This document shows positions 24,661 to 33,888 of a stretch of DNA of 64,000 nt, piece by piece (position 1 is the stretch's first letter; each line of letters begins with the position of its first letter). This stretch comes from Fibrobacter sp. GTDB taxonomy: Bacteria; Fibrobacterota; Fibrobacteria; Fibrobacterales; Fibrobacteraceae. The notes beneath the pieces are model-generated. The model was not told the origin of the DNA. It made no database searches and saw only the letters and a program-made list of their open reading frames with translations. The stretch lies in NCBI GenBank assembly GCA_017642335.1, contig JAGCPF010000035.1:124001-188000 (forward strand), in the 5' to 3' direction. Made by a program: the position numbers and the translations under genes.

Positions 24661-26823
24661 ATGTCAAAGAAATGCTTTGGAAAAATCACGGGGTTGAGTG
24701 TGCTGCGGCATGGGCTATGCGTTGCGGCTTCTTTATGTTTTCTTGTGTCGTGTGGTGATGACGATTCTAGTAGCGCGAAACCGGATTATGAGGTGCGTTC
24801 GTGTGACGCCACGTCCGAAGGGTCTGTCGAAGTCCAGGACAGCGTATCTTATGTTTGCCATGACGGCGTGTGGCTCCGTCAGGATGGGCAGGGCGGCGTT
24901 GTAGGAGATTCGCTCCACAAGGATTCTACCGGTAAGACTATCCCCGTGACCCATGAGGATTCGGGAAAGGTTGTTGATTCCTCGCGTGTCGATTCCTTGT
25001 CTTCGGTGGCCGATACCACCAAAAGCTCTGAATCTGGGGTAGAGGATTCTTCCGGCAACTCGAGCGAAGTGGCTTATGCGCTGAAAGACGTTAAGATCGT
25101 GGGCCTGTTCGGATACGGAATTCTCGAGTCCAAGAACGTTAGTGTCTCGGAACTGGATAGTGCATTGAATACTACCGGCTTATCTTTCCTGCCGACGGTC
25201 GATTCGAAGAAGGGTTCCTATTCTGTTGCGAATGTGACCAGTGAAAAGCCCTATGTGAAGGTCGGGGTTCATGGAAAAATTGCCGACGTGGTCCACGGTG
25301 TTACCCTTTCCATGAAGGACACCCTGTCGGTCATCGTTGGCGGCAGCGGGAAAAACCTCGAAGCCAACATCAACGTGCTAACCTTCCTGAAGTCCAAGTA
25401 TATGGAAGGCCAGTTGAAGAAGAAGGGCTCCAAGACATTTGCGGAAGCTTCTAAGAAAGCGTCGGACGCGGTTTGGGATATGTTCCATTTCGACAAGTCC
25501 GAACTGGTCTCGGTCGACTCGGTGACGTCTATTGCCGGGATTGATCCGAGTAATGCTGCCTTGCTTGCCGTGACCATCATGATGCAGGCGGTTATAAACG
25601 ATTCCGTGGCCAACCTGTGGAAGGTGGCTGCCGATGTTGCTGACGGTTCCTGGGACGATTCCCTGGCCCGCGCGAAGATTGCAGACTGGGCGTTCAACGA
25701 GGACGTGAACGACAATTTTGAAACGGTCCTCAAGAATGTCGAAAGGCTGGGGCTTGGTGTCGTGCCTCGCTTTGAACAGTATATAAGGACTTTCTACCGT
25801 GCCGAATTGGGCATCCCGGCTTGTACCGAGGAGAATGGTGGCGAAATCGTATTCTCTACGAACCCGTACAGCGTATTTTACGCTGCGGACATGTCCGACG
25901 TGTCTGTCACGGCGGAACGCTTCTTCTGCAACGGGAAAACGAAGGCGTGGCGTGAGGCGATGGACAAGGAAAAGGACACCTATGGATTCGGTGTTGGCAC
26001 GAATGGTGAAATCCGCCAGGGCCTGGTCAATGCGGGCCTCCTCTATTCCTACAACGCGTCGAGCGACAACTGGCGCGTGGATTCTTCCGAAGTGACTGTC
26101 AACGCGTTCTTTGTGGATAAATCCAACATTACCGATTTTGTCGACATCAAGACAGTGTACGAGGGCATCAAGGCCGATGAGAAGGTTATTTTCCTGCTCC
26201 GCCATGGACAACGCGACCAGAATGCCACGAGCAAGGAAGACGGACTTTCGCAAGCCGGCCTGGATTCTTCGAAGCACGTCGGGAAGAAGCTGACGAAGTT
26301 CAAGGAACCGATGAGGCTCGGCGCCTCGGAGTTCTACCGTGCCCAGCAGACGGTCATTGGCATTGCCATGGGCCGCGGGCAAGATACGACTATCTCGGAT
26401 ACGATTCCCGAACTGAACGACGACTGGTACATGATTGACAGGCAGCTTGTGAACCAGGCGGAATCCGACGCCGGTGGCGGCTGGGAGGCCACGTCGCTCT
26501 ATACCTATACTGGAGCGTATTCAGGGGAAAATGCTAGAATAAATGCCTATTATAACCTGGAAGAACGCTCTGCTGAACTGATCGAACTCCTATACAACAA
26601 GTACAAGAACCAGTCTGACCGTTTCATCATGCTCAGTTCTCATGACAAGCTGATGGTCCCCTTCGTGGCCTACTGCTCGAAATTGAGGATAAACATGAAT
26701 ATAAAGAACGGCGGAACCTGGATAAATTACTTTGCCGGAATCGCCATAATCTGGGATAAATCCGGAAATCGGCGTTATGTGGCCTTCAAGGGCCTAAAAG
26801 ATGCTTATTTCCAGGGATGGTAA
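24661..26823 (+). CDS. Lipoprotein with C-terminal histidine-phosphatase domain (family member 1)
   Basis: A 720-residue exported lipoprotein; lipobox LVSC, then a Ser/Asp-rich linker. About 130-380 is a divergent version of the QKGPF-type chassis domain (NINVLTFLKSKY, ALLAVTIMMQ). Two C-to-CxxxxW mini-domains flank it. From about 490 the protein has a histidine-phosphatase fold: Arg514-His515 in LLRHGQR, Arg in YRAQQT, and the second His in LSSHDKL. The start at 24661 was chosen for its AGGAAG spacing; another ATG is 3 nt earlier. It is first of a six-member paralogous cluster. The phosphatase substrate is unknown. Confidence 0.8.
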   Translation: MSKKCFGKITGLSVLRHGLCVAASLCFLVSCGDDDSSSAKPDYEVRSCDATSEGSVEVQDSVSYVCHDGVWLRQDGQGGVVGDSLHKDSTGKTIPVTHEDSGKVVDSSRVDSLSSVADTTKSSESGVEDSSGNSSEVAYALKDVKIVGLFGYGILESKNVSVSELDSALNTTGLSFLPTVDSKKGSYSVANVTSEKPYVKVGVHGKIADVVHGVTLSMKDTLSVIVGGSGKNLEANINVLTFLKSKYMEGQLKKKGSKTFAEASKKASDAVWDMFHFDKSELVSVDSVTSIAGIDPSNAALLAVTIMMQAVINDSVANLWKVAADVADGSWDDSLARAKIADWAFNEDVNDNFETVLKNVERLGLGVVPRFEQYIRTFYRAELGIPACTEENGGEIVFSTNPYSVFYAADMSDVSVTAERFFCNGKTKAWREAMDKEKDTYGFGVGTNGEIRQGLVNAGLLYSYNASSDNWRVDSSEVTVNAFFVDKSNITDFVDIKTVYEGIKADEKVIFLLRHGQRDQNATSKEDGLSQAGLDSSKHVGKKLTKFKEPMRLGASEFYRAQQTVIGIAMGRGQDTTISDTIPELNDDWYMIDRQLVNQAESDAGGGWEATSLYTYTGAYSGENARINAYYNLEERSAELIELLYNKYKNQSDRFIMLSSHDKLMVPFVAYCSKLRINMNIKNGGTWINYFAGIAIIWDKSGNRRYVAFKGLKDAYFQGW

Positions 26824-26883
26824 GCTAAAAATCAGTCAATAGGATTTGGATAAAAGAAGAAAAAATTCTATATCTATATTACT

Positions 26884-29181
26884 ATGAAGAAGCTGTGGCT
26901 TACATTCCTTATCGCATTGCTTGCGATGTCTTGTGGAGACGACAAGTCGTATTCTCCGGAAGAAGAGGAATTTTCAGAAAGCACGGACGTGGATTCGACC
27001 CACACGGGACATCACAGCCACAGACAGAAGTATTCTAGCAGTTCTAAGCATGGCTCCTCCGATTCCAAGCAGAACCCGGACGATCCGTTTGCCCCGAAGG
27101 ATTCCAGCAATATTCATGTGGGTGACCTCTTGAACGTGCCGGGAATCGATTCGCTGCGTGTCGATACGAGCGTAGTCAGCACAAAGAAGGAACTGCCGAG
27201 CTGTACTGCCGCAAATGAAGGCGAGACCTTCATGGTTGACGAGGACAGCGACCTTTATTTTTGCATCAACGGCGAATGGCGCACTTCCGTCTTGGGCCTT
27301 GTGAAGGCTTCCTGCTCGGATGGCGTCTTGACGGTGGATCCGTTCTCGCCGACCGACCTCCCTGAAGAAGTTGACCCGGCTTTTGCGGACACTTATCGCA
27401 GGGTGGCCGCCCCGATTGCGGGTGTCGCCCAGAAAGGCCCGTTCCGTTACGGCGCGTCCGTGAAGATTGTCGAACTGGACAGCGCAAAGCGTATGGCGGA
27501 CTCCAGGAGGATTCACGAGTCCTGCATCACGTCGGGTGACGGTAGCTATGCGTTCCCGGGCGTGAACCTTGTTTCGCCGTATGTGCGAGTCGAGGTGACC
27601 GGGTATTACCGCAACGAAATTTCTGGCGGGCTATCCCCCTCGATGGTGACGCTCCACTCTGTAACGGACGTGACGGAGCGCGATTCCGTGAACGTGAATA
27701 TGCTGACGCACCTGGAATCTCCGCGCTTGATGAAGCTCGTCGAGAATTCCGGGTTCAACCAGCCCATCCGCAGCATGAAGGCGCAAGCCCTCACCGACAT
27801 TTTGGCCTCGTTCAACATTGACCTGGGTGGCAGCCACAGTAGCGGCGGCGGCAACAACAGTGGTTGGTTCTTCGGCGGTGGCCGTAGCGGCGGACAGACA
27901 TCCACGACGTCTTCGTCCAAGACCTCGGACGAGGTGAACCTTTTTGCGGGTGACGAATACAGCGCTGCCCTGCTTGCCATCTCGGTCATGATGCAGCGCA
28001 AGGGTGCCGGTCGGGAGATGGTTTCGTATGCCGACGGAATTGCCGAGCGCATCAAGGGTAACGGCAACTGGGACGATAACAACGCGAAAGCGGACTTGGC
28101 GGACTGGCTTATGGAGTTGGACGCCAGTGGTGGTTACGAGAGAATCCGCCGCGTGTTTGCGTCATGGGGCCATGGCGAGGCTCCCGATTTCGAAAAGCAC
28201 TTGCGCAATTTCTGGGCGAAGGCCTATGGCTTCGAAACCTGCAATTCCTATACTGCAGGCCAGGTCAAGAACGTCAATACGAGCCTCAGTGCCTACTTCG
28301 CTCCCTACTACGATCATCCGGATAGTCCCAAGATCCGTTTCATCTGCGACGGGACGCTCAAGTCCTGGCGCGTCGCGACGGATATAGAGAAGGATACCGT
28401 GGGCTTCGGCATGGGAACGTACGACGGGCAGATCCGTGGTGGTAAAATCAATGTCGACAAGTATTACGTGTACGAGCGGTCCAAGCGCACTTGGCGCGAG
28501 GCCACTTCCAAGGAAGTCATGCCGTTCGCGGATATCAAGGATGTCTACGAGAATCTTGCCGCCGACGAAACGGTGGTGTTCATCTTGCGCCATGCAGAAC
28601 GTACCGACGACACCGGCAAGAATGGCCATCTGACCGACAACGGAAAGAAACAGTCCGAATCGGTCGGAGCAAAGCTCAAGGGTGTCGACATCTACCTGGC
28701 CAATTCCGGCTACACGAGGACGATTGAAACCTGCGAAGGCGTGGGCAAGGGGAACGGAATGACTGTCGTGAAGCAGGATTCGCTGCCCTTCCTCAACGGC
28801 GACTGGTATGTCAAGAATTCTTCGCGTCTCGAAGATTACAGGAACTCCGATGGTGGCGGCTGGGTCGTATTCTCCAAGTACGCCTACCAGGGTGGTTACA
28901 CCGATGCCCTGTACGACCTCGATACCAGGAGCGAAGAATACATCAAGGATTACATTATACCGTATCTTCCGAACATGAAGCGCGTGAATGTGCTTATTTC
29001 CCATGACCAGCTGGTCTTGCCCCTTGTCGTTTACTGCACGCAGAAGCGTGTGAACCTAAGGTATTTTGACAATCAACGATGGATAAACTATCTTGCGGGC
29101 GTCGCGATAATCGTGAACTCGAAGGGAGATATTCGTTATGAGCCCGTGAGGGGCCTGGAATCTGGCTCAATGACGATGTAA
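26884..29181 (+). CDS. Lipoprotein with QKGPF domain and histidine-phosphatase domain (family member 2)
   Basis: A 765-residue lipoprotein with lipobox AMSC and a His/Ser-rich linker. A CxxxxW mini-domain at about 100-140 precedes the chassis domain (IAGVAQKGPFRYG, VNMLTHLE, ALLAISVMMQ), interrupted by a Gly/Ser-rich insert near 318-345. The C-terminal phosphatase domain has Arg569-His570 in LRHAERT, Arg in YTRTIETC, and the second His in ISHDQL. It is the clearest link between this cluster and the regulator-coupled lipoproteins at 42-59 kb, because it joins the chassis of one to the catalytic end of the other. Confidence 0.8.
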   Translation: MKKLWLTFLIALLAMSCGDDKSYSPEEEEFSESTDVDSTHTGHHSHRQKYSSSSKHGSSDSKQNPDDPFAPKDSSNIHVGDLLNVPGIDSLRVDTSVVSTKKELPSCTAANEGETFMVDEDSDLYFCINGEWRTSVLGLVKASCSDGVLTVDPFSPTDLPEEVDPAFADTYRRVAAPIAGVAQKGPFRYGASVKIVELDSAKRMADSRRIHESCITSGDGSYAFPGVNLVSPYVRVEVTGYYRNEISGGLSPSMVTLHSVTDVTERDSVNVNMLTHLESPRLMKLVENSGFNQPIRSMKAQALTDILASFNIDLGGSHSSGGGNNSGWFFGGGRSGGQTSTTSSSKTSDEVNLFAGDEYSAALLAISVMMQRKGAGREMVSYADGIAERIKGNGNWDDNNAKADLADWLMELDASGGYERIRRVFASWGHGEAPDFEKHLRNFWAKAYGFETCNSYTAGQVKNVNTSLSAYFAPYYDHPDSPKIRFICDGTLKSWRVATDIEKDTVGFGMGTYDGQIRGGKINVDKYYVYERSKRTWREATSKEVMPFADIKDVYENLAADETVVFILRHAERTDDTGKNGHLTDNGKKQSESVGAKLKGVDIYLANSGYTRTIETCEGVGKGNGMTVVKQDSLPFLNGDWYVKNSSRLEDYRNSDGGGWVVFSKYAYQGGYTDALYDLDTRSEEYIKDYIIPYLPNMKRVNVLISHDQLVLPLVVYCTQKRVNLRYFDNQRWINYLAGVAIIVNSKGDIRYEPVRGLESGSMTM

Positions 29182-29201
29182 CAAAACAAACTAAACAAAA
29201 G

Positions 29202-30527
29202 ATGAGAAAGAGAAAATTATTAATAACCCTGTTAAGTTTATCCATTCTGACGTTACTTAATTCTTGTAGTGAAGATTCGGAAAGTTCGGTAAGTTCAAAT
29301 AATTCGGATGTTGTGGAGCGGGATTCGGTTGTCGTTCGTGACAGCGTGAACGTGATAGATAGTATTCGGATTATCGACAGCGTTGTCGTGAAGGACAGCG
29401 TGCGCATCATTGATTCCGTGCACGTGAAAGACAGCGTCCACTTTGTCGACAGTTTAGATGTGAAGGACAGCGTCAGCATCAAGGACAGCGTCGTCGTGAA
29501 GGATAGCGTCCGCATCATCGATAGCGTGAACGTGAAGGACAGTGTCCATGTCGTTGACAGCGTGAAGGTGCGCGATAGCGTCAATGTCGTCGACAGCATT
29601 CATGTTGTAGATAGCATTCATATCGTGGACAGTATCCACGTCGTGGATAGCGTGAACGTGATAGACTCCGTTGTCACCCGTGATCCGGAATATTTTCTGG
29701 GAAAATGCAGCCAAGAAAATAAGGGCGTGCTCAAGTCGGCAATCATCCAGGACGAACGCCGCTATTTTTTTTGTGACGAAGGCACGGTAATGTGGCGTGC
29801 GGCAAGCAATGTCGAAGTGAACAACTACTTTGTAAAAAAATCGGCGGTTACCAAGTTTGTCCGTTTGGATTCGGTTGCCGGCATTTTGGCAGAGGGTGAA
29901 AGGCTTGTCGTCGTGATTCGCCATGCAGAGCGGAATACTGATTCTGCAGCTGGGACGCCTTTGAACGCAAATGGGGTGCAACAGGCAAAAGAACTGGGTG
30001 GAAAACTGGCCTCCAACCTAGAATACCATTATGGAGCTTCGGGTTCTATTCGCACCCAGCAGACTTGTCGCTACATCGCTGCGGGCCGGGCCGGCGTTGA
30101 TACCCTCGCTGATCTCTCTGTTGATACGCTTTCCCATATGGGAGAATCCTGGTATGTGAAAGATGCTGATGCCTACAATACGGCAACGAACAGCAAAGGT
30201 AGCTGGTATGTTCTTTCCAAGTGGGCTTATGAGAACAGCTATTCGAGTGCGTTTTACGATTTTGAGCCGAGGTGCTCCGAATGGATTGATTCAGTGGCTA
30301 TCCCTTTTTCCGAGCGGGCCGGAACGGACGTGGCGTTCATTGCGACGCATGATTTGTTGATAATGCCTTTGGTGGCGTATATCTCGGCTAAGAAAATAGA
30401 CATCAAGTATTACGATTCTAAAAAATGGCTGAATTACCTCGCCGGGTTTGCCATCGTCCTGAAACCGGACGGATCCCGAGTCTTCTATGCCGTCAAGGGC
30501 CTGGATGCCGGAAGAATATCGTCCTGA
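29202..30527 (+). CDS. Lipoprotein with DS-hexapeptide stalk and histidine-phosphatase domain (family member 3)
   Basis: A 441-residue lipoprotein (lipobox LNSC). About 20 hexapeptides of the form D-S-[VIL]-x-[VI]-x fill residues 41-158. Then follow a CxxxxW mini-domain (CSQENKG ... FCDEGTVMW) and the phosphatase domain, with Arg240-His241 in IRHAERN, Arg in SIRTQQTC and the second His in IATHDLL. It starts 20 nt after member 2, probably in the same transcript; no clear Shine-Dalgarno is seen. The repeat stalk probably holds the enzyme away from the membrane (inference). Confidence 0.8.
   Translation: MRKRKLLITLLSLSILTLLNSCSEDSESSVSSNNSDVVERDSVVVRDSVNVIDSIRIIDSVVVKDSVRIIDSVHVKDSVHFVDSLDVKDSVSIKDSVVVKDSVRIIDSVNVKDSVHVVDSVKVRDSVNVVDSIHVVDSIHIVDSIHVVDSVNVIDSVVTRDPEYFLGKCSQENKGVLKSAIIQDERRYFFCDEGTVMWRAASNVEVNNYFVKKSAVTKFVRLDSVAGILAEGERLVVVIRHAERNTDSAAGTPLNANGVQQAKELGGKLASNLEYHYGASGSIRTQQTCRYIAAGRAGVDTLADLSVDTLSHMGESWYVKDADAYNTATNSKGSWYVLSKWAYENSYSSAFYDFEPRCSEWIDSVAIPFSERAGTDVAFIATHDLLIMPLVAYISAKKIDIKYYDSKKWLNYLAGFAIVLKPDGSRVFYAVKGLDAGRISS
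29322..29675 (+). repeat. 18-bp repeats coding about 20 DS-hexapeptides
   Basis: Imperfect 18-bp units, most beginning GA(C/T)AGC, keep the reading frame throughout. The code varies at third positions, so the repeats are under protein-level constraint rather than fresh slippage copies. Confidence 0.88.
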
Positions 30528-30564
30528 TCAATACAAAGTAAATTAAACTAAACATAAAACAGCC

Positions 30565-30593
30565 TTGAAATAATTGTAAGAAAAAAGTAAATT
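30565..30593 (+). promoter_or_regulatory. Promoter of family member 4
   Basis: TTGAAA, a 17-bp spacer, then TAAATT. It lies about 60 nt upstream of the ATG at 30647. A small hairpin GTCGC-AGAA-GCGAC (30617-30630) lies in the leader. Confidence 0.5.
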
Positions 30594-30646
30594 TGCGCAC
30601 AACTTAAACTAAACTACCGGTCGCAGAAGCGACGAAGATGTGCCAA

Positions 30647-32413
30647 ATGAAATCAAAACTTTTTAAAGCTCTGTTAAGTGCTTCGCTCTTTTTTGTTCTT
30701 GCAGCTTGCGAAGATTCCGATAATAACCCGATCAAAATCAATGAAGCGAATAAGGTTGCAGCCGATTCGGTTGTAATCCGGGACAGCATCAATTGGATTG
30801 ACAGCGTGCATTACATTGATAGTGTCCGCATAGTGGACAGCGTGAATATTGTCGACAGTATCCGCTACGAAAAAGTGACTCGCTTTTTGGACAGCTTGCG
30901 CATTACGGATAGCTTGCGCATTCGGGACAGCTTGAACATTATCGATAGTGTTCGCTACAAGGACGTCGTTCGCTATGTCGACAGCCTGCGTGTTAAGGAC
31001 AGCATAAACATTATCGATAGTGTTCGCTACAAGGATGCCGTTCGTTTTGTCGACAGTTTGCGTATTACGGACAGCTTGAATATTATCGATAGTATCCGCT
31101 ATAAGGATGTCACGCGTTTCCTTGACAGTTTGCGCATTACCGACAGCCTGAATATTATTGATAGCATCCATGTTATCGATAGCATTCGCATTACAGACAG
31201 CTTGCATGTTATTGATAGTATCCACATTGTTGACAGTTTGCATGTCGTTGATAGCATTCATATCATTGACAGCCTGAACGTGATTGATAGTGTACACGTT
31301 ATAGATAGTTTGCGTATTAAAGATAGTGTCCATGTTATAGATAGTATATATATCAGAGATAGTTTGCACATTATTGATAGCCTGCGTATCAAGGACAGCT
31401 TGAACATCATCGACAGCGTCCGTATTCGCGATAGCTTGAACGTGATTGACAGCATCCGCATTACGGACAGTCTTCACATTATCGACACCATCCGCATTCG
31501 GGACAGCCTGAATTTGATAGACAGCATCCTTTACAAAGACAGTACCCGTGTCGTGGACAGCATCGTTCTTCATGGCCCGGAGGAATACTTGGGCGTGTGC
31601 GGCCGAGCCAATGCCGGCGAGGTTAAGACCGTCACCATCAACGGCGAACATCGTTATTACGTTTGCGACAAGAGTACGCTCTTCTGGCACATCGCTGCCG
31701 GACATGACCTGAACAGCTATTTTGTGACCCAATCCGCGGTTACGAATTTCACCCCGTTCGACTCGGTCGTTAATGGGCTTGCCGAAGGTGAAAAGGTGGT
31801 GATAATGGTGCGCCATGCCGAACGTGGTGCCGATTATTCCAGGACGGGTCCGCTCACGGAAAATGGAAAGCTCCAGTCACAGGAACTTGGTGCGAAAATG
31901 ATTGGCAGCCCGGCGATCTATTATGCGGGATCGCAGTTCCTCCGTACTCATCAGACATGCAACAACATTGCCAAGGGGCACGGCGACGCCGATACGCTGG
32001 CCGATACCTTGTCTGTATTGAATGACGGTTGGTTCATAAAGAACCAGAGTGCCTACAATTCTGCGTCGTGGCAGGCAGGGGGCAATGCCTTTACCCTTCT
32101 CTCCAAGTGGGCGTACGAGGGTGGATACACCAATGCATTCTACGACTTGGCCGAAAGGAGCTCGGAATTGATAGAACAGCATCTCATCCCGGCATTGGAA
32201 AAATCAGGAAAGTCCATCGGGGTGTTCGTCTCGCACGATGTGATGCTCCTGCCTTTGATTGCGTATGTTTCCGATGGGAATATCGATCTGAAGTACTACA
32301 TTTCCTCCGAAAATCGCTGGGTGAACTACCTCGCAGGCTTTGCCGTCGTCATCAAGCCGGACGGAACCAAGGTGTTCTATGCGGTCAAGGGCCTTGAGTC
32401 GGGTACAATGTAG
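30647..32413 (+). CDS. Lipoprotein with very long DS-hexapeptide stalk and histidine-phosphatase domain (family member 4)
   Basis: A 588-residue lipoprotein (lipobox LAAC). About 41 DS units fill residues 40-307; four carry a six-residue insert such as YKDVVRYV. The CxxxxW mini-domain (CGRANAG ... YVCDKSTLFW) precedes the phosphatase domain: Arg389-His390 in VRHAER, Arg in FLRTHQTC and the second His in SHDVML. The ATG at 30647 aligns with the MKS starts of members 5 and 6; an ATG three codons earlier is possible. Its stalk is the longest in the family. Confidence 0.8.
   Translation: MKSKLFKALLSASLFFVLAACEDSDNNPIKINEANKVAADSVVIRDSINWIDSVHYIDSVRIVDSVNIVDSIRYEKVTRFLDSLRITDSLRIRDSLNIIDSVRYKDVVRYVDSLRVKDSINIIDSVRYKDAVRFVDSLRITDSLNIIDSIRYKDVTRFLDSLRITDSLNIIDSIHVIDSIRITDSLHVIDSIHIVDSLHVVDSIHIIDSLNVIDSVHVIDSLRIKDSVHVIDSIYIRDSLHIIDSLRIKDSLNIIDSVRIRDSLNVIDSIRITDSLHIIDTIRIRDSLNLIDSILYKDSTRVVDSIVLHGPEEYLGVCGRANAGEVKTVTINGEHRYYVCDKSTLFWHIAAGHDLNSYFVTQSAVTNFTPFDSVVNGLAEGEKVVIMVRHAERGADYSRTGPLTENGKLQSQELGAKMIGSPAIYYAGSQFLRTHQTCNNIAKGHGDADTLADTLSVLNDGWFIKNQSAYNSASWQAGGNAFTLLSKWAYEGGYTNAFYDLAERSSELIEQHLIPALEKSGKSIGVFVSHDVMLLPLIAYVSDGNIDLKYYISSENRWVNYLAGFAVVIKPDGTKVFYAVKGLESGTM
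30764..31567 (+). repeat. 18-bp repeats coding about 41 DS-hexapeptides
   Basis: About 800 bp of 18-bp imperfect tandem units. Higher-order blocks recur: a unit with the YKDVxRxxDSLRIT-type extension followed by DSLNIIDS appears several times. This points to block duplication. Confidence 0.9.
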
Positions 32414-32487
32414 ACCCCCGACCGAGGAATGACCATTGCTTTTGTCAAAACGGCGTTTTTCGCTTGTTTTCGAATAAAAGAAGAAAA

Positions 32488-32518
32488 TGGGGCCTAATCG
32501 GGCCCTATTTTTTATTTT
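32488..32518 (+). terminator. Terminator after family member 4
   Basis: Stem GGGCC/GGCCC with a short loop (32490-32505) is followed by TATTTTTTATTTTT. It lies about 75 nt after the stop. Confidence 0.75.
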
Positions 32519-32543
32519 TCTATTGAAAAATGTAAGCAGATTT

Positions 32544-32549
32544 TATATT
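32544..32549 (+). promoter_or_regulatory. Possible -10 element of the 32577 gene
   Basis: TATATT lies 28 nt before the ATG, with TTGAAA 15 bp further upstream (32523-32528). The spacer is 2 bp shorter than in the other promoters here, so the -35 assignment is weak. Confidence 0.4.
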
Positions 32550-32576
32550 TTCAATGGAAACAAGAAGGGTGAAATC

Positions 32577-33533
32577 ATGAAACAACAATATTTATGGGCG
32601 AAAATCGCCATTGTCGCGGTACTATCCGCAGCATCATCGGCCGCTTGGGCGGGGAACTGTTATTTTACGGGCGGCCATTACGATGCTTCTCCCGACACCA
32701 ACACGTTGTACTTGGAGTCGTTTGCTGATGAAGATGCGGAGGTGGTCTTTGACAATACTGTGGCGAACTGCCTTAAATCGAATGTTCCCGATACGGGCGC
32801 GATTGTGATTGTTCGACGCGATACGCCTCTTAAAAGTAACTCAACGATCGTTTTGCCATTTGCGGCCACGGTGTGGGATGATTGTATTGATGTTTACGAA
32901 ATAGCGGACTTTAACGATTCTGCAGGGACCTGGATGGCAACAGCGACTCATATCAAAAATAATGCTGTTGGACGAGGCGCTCCGCTTCTTATGATTACTA
33001 ATATGGAGGATGAAGAGTGCCTGGATCACACGGAAATCAGATTCAAAACTCAGGGTAGGGAATTCCAGGCAACTACTAGTTCTAATCTTGAAGCAAAGTG
33101 GCTTTATAATTCTGTTACACATAATACGGATTTTATTTTTACAGGAACCCTTAAATACAAAAAATGGTCATCAGAAGATATAAGAGGTGTCTACGGCTAT
33201 GCTGCCAAAAATAAAGGGGCTGTTGAGGGAGGGCAATTTGTCAAGATTGGCTCTGGTGCTTACCTCCCGCCGCTGCGTGCCTACCTGCAATATCGGGGTC
33301 GAAATGATGCCTTGTACAAAAAATCCTCAAACAATATAGACGACTTTGAATTGCCCGAAACAATCGAGGTTCGCCTCATCGACGGAGACAGCACCTTGTC
33401 CGTCGGCAAGTGGAACACCGTTACGGGCGAAATCCAGATGGATAGCCGCCGCTTCGACCTCAACGGCCGTGCGATTAACGGGAAGCCGGCAAACCATGGC
33501 GTGTACGTCGGAAAACAGAAAGTGGTTCGTTAA
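32577..33533 (+). CDS. Secreted protein, function unknown
   Basis: A 318-residue protein with a clear signal peptide (MKQQYLWAKIAIVAVLSAASSAAWA). The mature part is beta-rich, with a small number of Cys (in the GNCYFTGG, VANCLK, WDDCIDV and DEECLDH contexts) that may form disulfides. It ends with a basic stretch. The ATG at 32577 has AAGAAGGGTG upstream. A 49-codon peptide gene follows by 16 nt. No family is recognised; its place inside the phosphatase-lipoprotein cluster is the only clue. Confidence 0.75.
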   Translation: MKQQYLWAKIAIVAVLSAASSAAWAGNCYFTGGHYDASPDTNTLYLESFADEDAEVVFDNTVANCLKSNVPDTGAIVIVRRDTPLKSNSTIVLPFAATVWDDCIDVYEIADFNDSAGTWMATATHIKNNAVGRGAPLLMITNMEDEECLDHTEIRFKTQGREFQATTSSNLEAKWLYNSVTHNTDFIFTGTLKYKKWSSEDIRGVYGYAAKNKGAVEGGQFVKIGSGAYLPPLRAYLQYRGRNDALYKKSSNNIDDFELPETIEVRLIDGDSTLSVGKWNTVTGEIQMDSRRFDLNGRAINGKPANHGVYVGKQKVVR

Positions 33534-33549
33534 TTTTTTGGAGGGAAAC

Positions 33550-33699
33550 ATGAAAAAAGAATATAAAGCTCCGGAAATGGAAGTATTGGATCTCAAGCAC
33601 CAGGCTCCTTTGCTGAGTGGCAGTAATGAATGCACTGATGGAGATTATTGCGACGAACTCGGCTACGCTCCTGGTGTCGAAGTTGACCCCAAGTCCTAA
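33550..33699 (+). CDS. 49-residue peptide resembling a leader-plus-core precursor
   Basis: A short gene with a strong Shine-Dalgarno (GGAGGG) 16 nt after the secreted-protein gene. The first half (KKEYKAPEMEVLDLKHQAPL) ends in LLSGS. The second half is acidic with two Cys (ECTDGDYC) and a Tyr/Pro-rich end. The K-x-Y-x-x-P-x-x-E-V-x-x-L then LL-x-G-S pattern recalls small proteins of Bacteroidetes-like bacteria that resemble natural-product precursors. No modification enzyme is adjacent, so function is open. Confidence 0.65.
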   Translation: MKKEYKAPEMEVLDLKHQAPLLSGSNECTDGDYCDELGYAPGVEVDPKS

Positions 33700-33803
33700 G
33701 CCATTGTAAAAATAGACAACCAATACAAGTTGTAGTCGGTGTAATGCAAATGTTTGTTTATAAAAAATTTGCATTATCTGATGCGTAATTGTGCAGACAA
33801 GGA

Positions 33804-33832
33804 TTGACGTTGTGGTTTGACTAAAATATATT
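33804..33832 (+). promoter_or_regulatory. Promoter of family member 5
   Basis: TTGACG, a 17-bp spacer, then TATATT. The same arrangement and much surrounding sequence recur upstream of member 6, giving comparative support. Confidence 0.8.
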
Positions 33833-33888
33833 TTGCTTACAACTTAAATATACTGACAATAGAAGTTGAAAAAAGGAGTCTGCACGAG

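Noticed and set aside
30674..31816. A 380-codon open frame opposite the DS-hexapeptide repeats
   Set aside because: Repeated GAC/AGC/ATT codons leave the antisense strand open. The encoded pattern is only a reflection of the repeats.
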